From Zygnema cylindricum (taxonomy: Eukaryota; Streptophyta; Zygnematophyceae; Zygnematales; Zygnemataceae), in NCBI GenBank assembly GCA_037447655.1, contig JBBHKE010000409.1:62001-126000 (forward strand): a stretch of 64,000 bases of DNA, given 5' to 3'. Shown here one piece after another: positions 47,097 to 59,200 of this stretch. The notes beneath the pieces are model-generated. The model was given only the letters and a program-made list of their open reading frames with translations. It did no database searches and was not told the origin of the DNA. Made by a program: the position numbers and the translations under genes. Each line of letters starts with the position of its first letter. Positions within the stretch are counted from its first letter, which is position 1.

Positions 47097-49788
47097 ATGG
47101 GTGAGTTCATTTTTTTGACACTTTCAGTAGAATCTCATAGTTATTTTTGAAATCAAGCACGAAGGTGACAAAGCACAGAACCTCGTGAAAGGAAAAGTAA
47201 AATACTGTCTGCGTGCGGCTGGTTTTGTAGATTTCCTGCAGTTATTCGTTTATTTGCAGTTGATATGGCTCTTGAGGTGTCCGTCGAAGATAGGTTAAGC
47301 TATGGCTTTTTCCTGTCTGTTAGGTTATGTCGCGTTTCTTTTTTTCCCCCTGGTGCTAGCATGACGCAGTGCTCTAACTCAAATAAGCATCGGGTTTGAA
47401 TGTCAGATTTAGGGTTAGCATATGTAATTTATGCTTTGATTTTTTGGATGTTTGCCATGTATGCTTGATGCCTGTTGAGAGCTGGTTGATTAAATTTAGG
47501 TTTTTAACTGAACCAGGTGATGAACCAGGTAGTGGAAAACACTGTATTATGGGAAATTCAAAACATTTATTTCATTTTGTTTGTATATAAGTTTACTTGG
47601 TTTCTGAAACGAGTGTCTAATGGATAGTTATTTCTATGCGCTTGTGTAAGTTTACCTTTTCTTGACCTCTATTGTGCATTTTTTTATTGTTGCAGGGGCT
47701 TACAAATACCTTGAGGAGTTATGGAGGAAGAAGCAGTCCGATGTGCTGCGGTTCTTGCTGAGAGTTCGGTGCTGGGAGTACCGTCAGCTCCCGAGCATTA
47801 CTCGCCTCACCCGGCCAACTAGGCCTGACAAAGCTCGCCGTCTTGGTTACAAGGCAAAGCAGGTAAGCACATTCTTATTGTATTTATTTTTTACACAGCT
47901 AAACCATTACTATTATCACCTTTGGGCTATCATAAACTATCAGAGTTATTGCATAAGTCTAGTCCGTTTGTCATATTGGCGAAGCAGGTAAGTATGTACG
48001 TATGTGCACAGCCAAACCACTAGTATTAAGCTGTGACCCGTCATGCATAGATTCTTATCCATGCCTTGTTCACAAGGCAAAGGAGGTAAACATATTGTGT
48101 AAGTCTCGAATGTAAAGCTCCGGGCAATTGTGCATAAAGAAAAGGTTTCAAGTGGCGAAAATATTATCAACGCTTATAGCAACACACGCTCTCTTGTATT
48201 GAGGTTTCGCAAAAATTATCTGCTCCAGCACTGCAAATTATTCCTTTGGATACAAAAGCCACAAAAGATTGGGTTTCAGCAATGTTCACTTGAGATATCA
48301 GAGGGAAGGGGATACAAAGGCCGGTTTAAATGGGGGTTGACATTTACTTGCCTGTACAAATGTTGACAACGGCTTATTCCATTCTTGCGCTTTCCATACT
48401 TCCCATTTTTTTGCGGTCACTTTTGAAGCATTATCTGTGGCTTTTGCTCCTGGACAGAGCAGTAACTTCTAGGCTGTTTAAGTTCAGCTCAAAGGAATGT
48501 GCCTGTAGGAAGCAACTTTAGGATTTAGCACACTTAAGTTTCTTCAACTCATTTTTGAGAAGTATGTGCATTCCATTATTGGTCTGATTTTGCATCATCC
48601 TGTTCACCTTTTATTGTGACATTTAACTTTTATGCATTTCTGGCAACGATTTTGTTTAGCTTGTTTCTGTACCTCTTTGGACCTTCGGAATAACCTGTGC
48701 TTCAGCTTTGAATAGGAAATTAATTTTTGATGTCTTCTAGTGTAGTTCAGTATTGCATTTTAGTAAAATCGACGGTTGTATCGTGGAACTGGCCTGCTAG
48801 GGTTTTGTTGTATATTAAGTCCATTGAGTGTGTAGTGGAGTTAGTATTGCATTTTAGCAAACATTCTTCTGACAGTTTGATTGGCCTGACAGGGTTTTGT
48901 TGTATACCGAGTTCGAGTTCGACGTGGAGGTCGCAAGCGTCCTGTGCCTAAGGGTATTGTGTACGGAAAGCCAGTCCACCAGGGTATCTCACAGCTGAAG
49001 TTTCAGCGAAATTTGCGATCAGTTGCTGAAGAGCGAGCTGGTCGAAAGTTGGGAGGTCTTCGTGTTTTGAATTCGTATTGGGTGAACCAGGTAGGTTCAG
49101 GTTGCATTTGTGCATTTTGTGCCTTTTTTTACATTTTGTGCATTTTTGTGTTTTCCTGTTGTCTCTACTTCAAATTTATCCCCATCAGGTGGACTACCTG
49201 CTGGGATGGGATTGCACTGTTTAGATTCTTATTTTGTAAATGTGAGTCACTATTGCCCTCTGCATTTTCATGTATATGCCAATTTCATGGAATTCTTCAG
49301 GTGATAGAATGTCTTTTTAGAATGTCTTTTAAGTATTTAGTACTCTATGATGCTCTTGAAAACAATTTTGTTTAAGTTGTCGGTGTCTGTGCTGGCAGGT
49401 TTTTTGCCTTCTTAACGTCATGGAAATTTTATGCCCATATCTTTTTTCTTTAATCATATGAGGTACTTCTTTTTGTTCCCCTTTATGCAGTAATGGCTGA
49501 TTCAGTGCATGTTTCTGGTTTTGTGGGCCTTTGTGGGAACAGGACTCAGCTTACAAATACTTTGAAGTTATTTTGGTGGACCCAGCTCATAATGCCGTTC
49601 GCAAGGATCCCCGCATCAACTGGATAGTGAAACCTGTTATGAAGCATCGTGAGCTTCGTGGACTCACATCAGCTGGTCGCCATCATCGTGGTCTCCATGG
49701 AAAGGGTCACTTGAACCACAAATGCCGCCCTTCAGTTCACGCTACCTGGAAGAAGAACAACTCCCTTTCTCTGCGCCGTTACCGTTAA
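47097..49788 (+). CDS. RPL15: 60S ribosomal protein L15 (204 aa, four exons)
   Basis: Exons: 47097-47100, 47696-47862, 48893-49090, 49543-49788 (615 nt, exactly the usual 204 codons). It is a structural protein of the cytosolic large subunit, binding 28S rRNA. Hallmarks: [96 protein letters not shown] and ending SLSLRRYR. The first exon holds only ATG plus one base, so the start codon is separated from the rest by a 595-bp intron. The start is fixed by the family's MGAYKY beginning. TA repeats of GATGAACCAGGT in intron 1 and several CTGA words do not add up to a snoRNA I would call. Confidence 0.98.
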
Positions 49789-50398
49789 GGGAGTATTGGA
49801 ATGGGGAGCAGCTTTGCTCAACCTGGGTTGGAGAAGATCGAAACGGGAAAGCAGGATTGCAGGGGCCTATGATATGGGGAACATTCTGGGTATGGGATGT
49901 GAACCGAGATCTTTGCTCAGTCTCCCTTTCAGGAGAAAGTGTCTTTTTGTTTCACGTAGTTGCAGGTTGTGGGAAGGCGCATTCATTTGGAGAATTGTAT
50001 TGTACTTCTTTGAGTGAAAGAGGCTTTATTGCTGGAACGAGCCACAGCTTTTCCAGGCTTTTTTTGTCCGCCAATGTTGGTACTGTCTCTGGTTGTGTTC
50101 CTTTTGTCAACCCTCAACTTCGGATGTTTAATTTGTATCTATATACTCCTTTTATAGTGGCAAATGATTTCAGACTCCATCACATTTCTTCATATGATTT
50201 GATTCTCTGATTGAAGTGTTTTTTTCCTATTCCTATCGATTTACTGTGACTAGTATGGAACCCTGTTTCTTTACAAGATTTGCTGCCAAGACGTATGCTG
50301 ATTTCAGTAGGTACTACCGAAGACAGCGCCGTTGCTGCTGTTACTAATGTAGTCAGCATAAGTGTCATCACTGATAATTCTGCCCTGGTCAATACTAC
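49789..50398 (+). other. 3' region of RPL15
   Basis: T-rich and G-rich sequence typical of a plant 3' UTR and downstream flank. The 162-codon overlapping ORF is not protein-like beyond the end of L15. Confidence 0.4.
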
Positions 50399-51060
50399 AA
50401 TTGCCATGTCAATGCTATTATCGCTTCGATCAATACTATCATTGTCATGATCAACACTATTATTGCCATGATCAACACTATCATTGCCATGATCAACACT
50501 ATCATTGCCATGATCAACACTGTCATTGCCATGATCAACACTATCATTGATATGATCAACACTATCACGGCCAAGGCCAACACCACCATTGCCGTAATCA
50601 ACATTATCATTGCCATGATCAACATTATCATTGACATGATCAACATTATCATTGCCATGATCAACACTATCATTGGCATGATCAACATTATCATTGACAT
50701 GATCAACACTATCATTGGCATGATGAACATTATCATTGCCATGATCAACACTATCATTGCCATGATCAACACTATAATTGCCATGTCAATGCTATTATCG
50801 CTTTGATCAATACTATCATTGTCATGATCAACACTATTATTGCCATGATCAACACTATCATTGCCATGATCAACACTATCATTGCCATGATTAACACTAT
50901 CATTGGCATGATCAACACTATCATTGCCATGATCAACACTATCATTGGCATGATCAACACTTAGCATTGCCATGATCAACACTATCATTGCCAAGACCAA
51001 CACTATCATCGCCATGATCAACACTATCATGGCCAAGATCAACACTATTATGGCCAAGAT
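50399..51060. repeat. 21-bp minisatellite (ATGATCAACACTATCATTGCC unit) with higher-order duplication
   Basis: About 30 imperfect copies of a 21-bp unit. A distinctive start block (TTGCCATGTCAATGCTATTA) occurs at 50401 and again at 50778, so an array of about 377 bp has been duplicated as a whole. Because 21 is a multiple of three, long ORFs appear on both strands; none is credible. Confidence 0.9.
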
Positions 51061-52019
51061 TGATATTGAAGGTATAGATGTAATCGACGCATGGCTGTAG
51101 TTTCTGATTTTTTCCCGATGACATTAGATATCCGTATCATAGTCATTTGGCCCAACTAGACACCCTAATCAGTAAACTGAAAACTTAAAAACATTAAAAA
51201 AAAACTGTTTGGGTAAGTTTATCGTTCTGTTCAACAAATCAAGTGTGCTGGTTGATCTCTTTCTGATATCCTTTCTTTGAATCCTCTCATGAGCCCCATT
51301 CCCTGCGAGGGCATCCGCGTGTTACAGTGTCTGCTTGGAGTACTTCTGTGATCCTAAACTTGAACTTCTTATGCAGACTGGTTTGTTTTGCGAGGACGAC
51401 CTACCCAACCTTTTTATCTTTGCTCTTTAGATCAAGTGTGTCTCCCACTGCTCCTCCACCGCACCCACATTTCCTCTCCCACATTAATTTTTGTCTCTTT
51501 GATGATTGCCTCATGGACGTCCTCCACGAATCAATTGCATTGATTTAAGTATCCCTTCTCGACTCAATGAAGGGATTTGGTTTAGTATCTATTGCACGTG
51601 TGGCGCCTGCGGTATACTAGAAGAATATGTGCCTTAATTGTCTTTCGGTTTTTTTCTAGAGGTACTGTTGTGCTTGCTATCGCAATCCCTCGTGATTTGG
51701 ATGGTGTGACGGTGTTCCCAAAGTCTATTTTGGAGGCGACTTGTTTTGTTCCTCGCCGTTTTTTAGCGGATATCTTGGTTTGGCTTTCTCTACCCTTATT
51801 ATGAAGTCCTGTTGTTATTATGAAGCCAGTTGTAGGTATCTAAGAGATTATTTTTGATAAGGTTGTCGACACCATTCCATCGGGGGTTCATAATTCACTT
51901 CCTTCTGATACTTCACGTGCCGGTTTTCTCTACTATTGGTTGTTTACTATTAGAGCTTGGCTTATCGGCTATACTTAAGCTTTCCACTCTATGTTTCAAG
52001 CCTATTAAATTCATTAGAA
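51061..52019. other. intergenic stretch with no recognised gene
   Basis: More GC-balanced than neighbouring spacers, with ORFs of about 70 codons at 51327-51548 and 51592-51804. I recognise no domain and see no coherent splice structure; it could be a decayed gene or mobile element. Confidence 0.35.
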
Positions 52020-52641
52020 TGCCCTTCGTAATTAAAGTTAAGGATTTATTAATGTCAATGCAAAATTATTAGTGTTGTGTATCGGGTCAAAACTTATCGC
52101 GATCAAACCGACACCGATAATTATCAATTATCAAACCGTGAGGGGTCCCGGTAAATCGCTCCAGAACCAACAATTTTTTTAACGCCGATTAGATAGTATA
52201 CTCTATCGTAGTACTTTATACAATATTGTATCATATTTTACACATGATATAGTATGGCATGCTACAGCATGGCGCCTGTACAAAAACAGTACAAGTGTAC
52301 GTTCCAAACTGTACAATCAACGCCGATGGTTACGGGCCCGACATTTATCGGTAATTTATCGTTATATATCGGTTATTTTTGTGATAATTCCGTTACCGAT
52401 ATCCACAACCAATGTATTGATTCTCGGTAAGTCAAAAAAAGGTACATACCCATTATTAGCAAATGGCTACCGATACACAACACTAGAAATATAAATATGC
52501 AAATTCTGATTCAATGCAAGGAGATGTGGCAAAGTTTTGTCCACATATATAAATTGACAGTGTTGTTAACACTATTTTATGATTTTCGACCAGAAAAAGT
52601 TGCGACCGAATTAGTGACATTAACTCTAATAGTGATGGACA
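52020..52641. mobile_element. family D MITE split by a nested family A' element
   Basis: The left part TGCCCTTCGTAATTAAAG to 52070 and the right part 52486-52641 (ending AATAGTGATGGACA) align with the two halves of the intact family D element at 57920-58176, including TTAAGGATTTATTA and TATGATTTTCG blocks. Removing 52070-52485 restores continuity. Confidence 0.65.
52070..52485. mobile_element. family A' element nested in family D
   Basis: TIRs GTGTTGTGTATCGG and CCGATACACAACAC, perfect over 14 bp and flanked on both sides by TA. The interior has TATCGGTTAT-like palindromes as in the 21547-22023 copy. No coding potential. Confidence 0.8.
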
Positions 52642-53266
52642 CTGTGCCACCCGACCTCCCTCTCCACCGTCACATTCATTCATTCAATTCATTTACAAGA
52701 TCTCTCTTTTTATATTTGTGTACCTTTCCATCACAACCGTGGATTATGAGTCGAATATACAATTTGAAAAGTGTGCACGGAGAAAAGTTGATTCAATGTG
52801 TCAAAAAATACATGCATACTAGTACGTACGGTGTACCGCATACTTAACTTGTCGAAGCTTCAGGAATACTTAACATTAGTCCACATTTTTTCGAAGAGTT
52901 TTGAAAAAGAGGAGAATCCCAAGACATTGAGAAAAACACCAAGATATCAAAAAGAACCGTGTTAAAGTAAATCCATTGGAGAGCTCTCAATAGTAAAAAA
53001 AAGAAAAAAAAAAGCCAACGAAAAGTTCGCTTAAAAGAAGTTGTCAATTGAACTCCAAGACCAAGTTTACATTGAAATGGATGAGGAAACAAGAGTGAAT
53101 CATAACTTAATCATTTCTATTTGATAGTACAACGGAAAAAAAAACGTATCTACGTGACATATAAAGTGTATAATACGTGGCATTCACTATTCTAAACAAT
53201 GACGGTCCATTTTTATCCATTTGTTCAAATTTTAGGGTTTCTACCAATATCGACAACCAAAAGAAA
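52642..53266. other. 3' flank of the GT61 gene
   Basis: No exon seen. An AT-rich interval between the nested MITE and the stop codon of the minus-strand glycosyltransferase. Confidence 0.4.
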
Positions 53267-56200
53267 CTACACACGCGTTTCTATGTCCATTACGTCAAGT
53301 GCACAAAGTTTCACCGTTTCCGTTTTTACACTATAGTAACCTACCCATGTCATTTTCTTATCTGGGTCAAACTCTTGACAAGTTTGGTTAAAATAATTGA
53401 AATGTTTCGACATCACTCGGTCCTCTATATTCCATCTTAAAGGAAACTTCTCATTTGTTTTCGAGTTTATAAGTTCCGATGCCAATTTCTTCGCTTGTAT
53501 TAATAATTTAAGTATGGTTCTTATCTCTTGTTTCGAAATGACCATCGTCCTTAAGTCCCTATACTTAATAAGACAAACTTTGTTAAGAATACACTTACTG
53601 GTGGACAAACGAGATAAAGGTTGTTTTCTCCGGTTGAGCATATACCCCATATAGACGCCTCCGAGAGCCATAGTCGAATTCCCGTACCCGGTCCAAAGAA
53701 AATGCCATGGAAATAATTCGACTAATATAGTTCCCTTTCTCATAAACAATGAAGGATTTAATAAATTTGCTCCGTGCACTCCAAATACAATATCGGCCCA
53801 TTGTACTAATTGGAGTTGACGTCGAAAAGACAAAGTTCCAAAATCTACAACTTTATACGGAAGTTTTAATTTCCGCAACATGCGAACCACTTTCCGTTCG
53901 GATGGGACCGAAAAACCCCGTTTATGAGATCCACTTAATCGTTTTATATAAAGTAAGTTGGGAGGTCGGTCGGGCATTTCGGGCGGTTGAAAATGTTGAA
54001 ATTTTATCGAAGTTTCGATAATCGATTTGTATTGGTGGGAAACAATTGGATTTTCTTGATAAAGGGAGCCCTGAAAACAGTGTTTATACATAGAAACGGT
54101 CAAACCGCTAAAAGCCGTAAAAACGCTAAAAGCCGTAAAAACACTTAAACTGTTAAAACTTTAAAACCGGTTAAAATCTATAAAAACGGCTAAAAATCCA
54201 AAAACGGTTTATCATAGAAACTCATATTACTGCAAAAACTGATTATACAACAAGAACGTTAAGACCCTAAAAACTGTAAAAAAAAAACTATTCATACATA
54301 AAAACTGTTAAAACTCTAAAAGCTGTTAAAACCCTTAAAAAACAGTTAAAGACATAAGACCATAAAAAGTGTGGGTAACTTTAAAAAAAAAAAAAAAACA
54401 AGCACGTAGCCGGCAAAAAAATGTGGACAAAAACTGTGTAAATAATGAATAAAGAAATTAGCTATTAATGAATAAATAACTTTTGGTCCACAAAAAATGT
54501 GAAGTATTTAGGGAAATAAAAAAAAAAAAACAAACAAACCTAACATAAGCTATAAACCAAAGATGAGATGTTTGTAAGTTCCAAAACATTTATTGCAGAT
54601 GGAAAATGGCAGAAAATTATCAAAAAATTGTCAAAAAATGTCGGAAAAATGTTCGGAAAGATTTCACAAAATGTCGAGATGAGACAATGTCAAAATGTCA
54701 AAAAAAGGACTAAATTTGACAAAAAATGACAAGAATAGAAGTCAGTTTTTCTTGTGTTAGAATGGGCAATATTTTTCTCTAAAGCAAAGAAAGTGTATCA
54801 ACAATAATTGAGGCGTGTCCAAAACATAGGGAAAAGGGAAAAGGAGAGGTTTGATAAGAAAAGCAGATATTGATACAAAAAAAGAAATGGGTTTCCATAA
54901 AAAAAAAAAAAATCGTTAAGTAAAAAAAGCAAAATGGGTTTTGACAAATAAAAATGGAATAGGTGAGTTTTGATGATCCACATTAATTGCAGTGTGTCTA
55001 AAACATAGTGACAAGAGAGAAATAAAGTGAGTTTACAGAAAGGGAAAAGTGGGTTTTCGATCATCCACACTGATTCTGGAGTGGTTAAAACGTTAAACAA
55101 GAAGTGGGAAAGTGGGTTTTATTCTAGTTCCGGGGATGTTAAAGCATAAGAGGAGGAAAGGAAAAACAAGTTTTCGATAATCCACACTGTGGTGTGGTAG
55201 AAGAATAAGACGAGAAAAAAAGACAAGCAGGTTCTTAGGTAATCCACACTAGTAACCATACGATAACTAGTTAAAAACATAAAGACAGAAAAACGACAGC
55301 AAGTTTTTGATTAATCCACAGAGAGAGAGAGAGAGAGAGGAGAGAGAAAAAGAGAGAGAAAGAAGTTTGAGACATTACATGTGCCGATCCCGTAAGGATG
55401 AGGGATTCGAAACAAATTGGATTTTGATAAGTGGCCCCAACAACGTCGATATTTGTCTCGAACAAAACACGTCCCTTCAAAACCGGAAACTGAAATTTTT
55501 TCGTCAACATTTTAGCCGTCATATGCTCCACCGTTCCATTTTTCGCTCCTCAATTTAGAAAAAAGTCAGAATACCAAACCCCCAAAAAGGCGAAAGAAAA
55601 GAAGGGAAAATGAGAAAAAAAGGGAAGTGGAGAAAAGAAGGGAAAAGGAGAAAAGAAGAGAAAAGGAGAAAAGAAGGGAAAAGGAGAAAAGAAGGGAAGA
55701 GGAGAAAAGATGGGAAAAAGGGGAGGAAGTAATACCTATTGTTAAATGTTTGAAGTATTTTTTTTTTTTCAGCAATTGATTTTCAAAGATTTGAACTTGA
55801 AATGATATTATGTGATGTGAGAAGATGTGATGGGGAGTGACATGACATAAGAAAAATTAGAAAACAAAAAGGAGGAAGGGCTGAACAATTTAAAAAAATG
55901 AAAAAATCATCAAAAAATAGTAATTGTCATTACCATTATTGTCATCATTATTGGCATGTTATCATTATCGTTATCATTATCGTTTTCATCATCATTTTTC
56001 ACTTTTCATTTTTCATTTTCCATTTTACATTCCCCATTTTCCATTTTCCAATTTACATTTTATATTTTACATTTTTTATTTTTCATTATTATTATCATTA
56101 TCAATATCATTATCATTACCATTATCACTCTCATTATTATTATCATTATTATTGCTCTTGTTATTATTGTTAATATTGCTATTATTGTTAATATTGCTAT

Positions 56201-59200
56201 TATTGTTATTATTGTTATTATTATTATTGTTATTGTTATTGTTATTGTTATTGTTATTGTTATTATCGTTATCATTATTAATGCTATTATAGTTAGCGTT
56301 ATGGTTATGGTTATGGTTATGGTTATGGTTATGGTTATTGTTATTGTTTATTGTTTATTGTTTATTGTTTATTGTTTATTGTTTATTGTTTATTGTTTAT
56401 TGTTTATTGTTTATTGTTTATTGTTTATTGTTTATTGTTTATTGTTTATTGTTTATTGTTTATTGTTTATTGTTTATTGTTTATTGTTTATTGTTTATTG
56501 TTTATTGTTTATTGTTTATTGTTTATTGTTTATTGTTTATTGTTTATTGTTTATTGTTTATTGTTTATTGTTTATTGTTTATTGTTTATTGTTTATTGTT
56601 TATTGTTTATTGTTTATTGTTTATTGTTTATTGTTTATTGTTTATTGTTTATTGTTTATTGTTTATTGTTTATTGTTTATTGTTTACTGTTTACTGTTTA
56701 TTGTTTATTGTTTATTGTTTATTGTTTATTGTTTATTGTTTATTGTTTATTGTTTACTGTTTACTGTTTACTGTTTACTGTTTACTGTTTACTGTTTACT
56801 GTTTATTGTTTATTGTTTATTGTTTATTGTTTATTGTTTATTGTTTATTGTTTATTGTTTATTGTTTATTGTTTATTGTTTATTGTTTATTGTTTATTGT
56901 TTATTGTTTATTGTTTATTGTTTATTGTTTATTGTTTATTGTTATTGTTATTGTTATTGTTATTGTTATTGCTATTGTTATTGTTATTGTTATTGTTATT
57001 GTTATTGTTATTGTTATTGTTACTGTTATTGTTTTTGTTGTTATTATTATCATAATTATCATTGTCATTATCATATCATTATTATCGTTTTTGTTATTAA
57101 TGTTTAAATATAAATCAATTTCGAAAAAGTATCTGGTCACAACTCACTCGAAGTCAAACCTAAAAGGTTGTTTATGGAAGCTTCGGTAATCACTCCAAGT
57201 TCGCTATAATTTCCCGATACTCTTAAGGCTCGCATAAACTTATGACTTCGTTTGATTAAAACTCTATTGCCCAAAAATCAAAAAAAAAAAAAGCAGATAC
57301 ACACACACAAACCACAAAAAGACAAAAAAAAATTCACTTGAGAACAAGTACAACAAAAGGGCAAAAAACACAGTATGTGGCACCATTTAACCATTTATCC
57401 AGCCCATAGCTATTTTAGTGTTAAAAAAAAATTCAGGCAGTTAAAGGTGTTTATTTTTAACCGTTGGATTTTTTTTTTAAGTACGCAATTAAAAGATAAT
57501 GGTCTCACCTGTTAACTAGGAGGGAGAGACAGAGAGGGAGGGAGAGTGAGAGATAGAGAGAGAGGGATAGAGAGAGAAAATGAAAGGTACCAGGACCACC
57601 TTTCGATTTAATGTCGCGATTACAAATCAAAAAAGTTTGTGATGAAAAAATTTACTTAATTTGTGCAAAAAATGTTTAATTGAAGGTGACAGTCGTACCT
57701 TTCAATCGTCATGTCAGGATTAAAAATCGAGGAAGTTTTGTAATGTGACAAAAGGTACTTTCGACTGCCCGAAATACATTTAATAGAAAGGTAACGGTCA
57801 TACCTTTCCACAGTGATGTCACAATATGTAAATTGCAAATCCGTGTAATGGAAAAAAGTAACTTGACTGCCAAAATTCAACGCTAATAGCAGTGGGCAGT
57901 GTACTGTATCTCACTACACTGCCCATCATTATTAGCTTTAAGGATTTATTAGTGTTAATGCAAGATTAGAATCTATAATAGTAACTTAATGTAAAGAGAC
58001 GTGGCAAATTGTAATCCACTCATTGTTTCTGTCCCTTGAAGAGAGAAAGAGAGAGAGAGAGAGAGAGAAGTTTGTGACATTACATATGCCCACCCTCCCT
58101 CAACTCTATTTTATGATTTTCAGCCAAAAAATTGTCACGATCGATTTCGTTTTATGAACTCTAATAACGATGGGCAATGTACACATTTTTCCCATTTTTA
58201 CTCAAGACGTCACAATCAAAAGGTGTGACTCTTTTACCTTTTGATTAAACATTTTCCGGGCAAACTAAGTACGTTTTTTTACTGCAAACTTTTCCGCTTT
58301 TTAATCGTGACATCACAGTAGAATGACAAGACTGTTACTTTTCCATTGCTTACTTCAAAATAAAATTACAACGGTCGAAAATAAAGTTAAAAGCAATTAA
58401 CTGTCCGAAAAATGTTAAACTCTAATAGCAATGGGCAATACAGCTTTTCCAAAAAAAGTATAAAAAACCTTTTTCATGCCATAGATATATACACTAATTA
58501 TTGAGAACCCTTAAAAACCCTGAAAAACCCATATTAGCAAGTCCATATTTCATACCAGCATCTAATATTCATCCAAATTCCTTTTTCTCTGGCTAAAAAA
58601 CTGCATTTTTTTTCTTAAATCTCAAATAACACCCTTAAAATGCTAGAACTTGAGAGAGGGGTTGGTTGCGACAGGTAACTTTAAATTCTAAATCATAAAT
58701 GTTTTGAAGTTTGGTCTAAGGGAAAAAAAAAAAAAAACCCACATCCAAAACCCTAAAACTAGCAAATGCCACAAAAATCTTAAGGGCACAAATATTGTAA
58801 AAATGTTTGGAGTACATACACTTGTCCCCTTCTGGAAATGAAATATAGAAAACTATATTATGTTAACTTTTACATTAACCCTTATAAATGCACATACATA
58901 GAAACTACATCGAGCACATAAGAGTGGAATCCACACTAATTTTGGTGAGCCGCATAAGAATAGATCCACACTATTACAGATGACCAGATGAAAGAGTGGA
59001 TTTCCACTATTTGTTATGAGTCACGTGCAATTAGTTCCTAGTTTCAAGTTTGCAGGCGCGGATACACACTAATTTCAGAAAACGAGCGAACCAACACTCC
59101 TTTCAGTGAGCCACATGCACCATGAGACGTCTATTTTTGGACACTGGTACACACTAATTTTGGTACAATAGCGAGCCAACACCACTACTGGTACACCACG

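Noticed and set aside
47500-47560. Possible box C/D snoRNA in RPL15 intron 1 (GATGAACC words)
   Set aside because: The GATGA words come from a short tandem duplication and no matching terminal stem or D box at the right distance is clear.
50395-51057. 220-codon ORF of hydrophobic heptapeptide repeats on the minus strand
   Set aside because: It is a direct translation of the 21-bp minisatellite; the opposite strand is equally open.
55956-57189. ORFs of 234-383 codons reading LLFIVYC repeats
   Set aside because: Translation of the ATTGTTT array, open in all three forward frames, and within the intron of a gene on the other strand.
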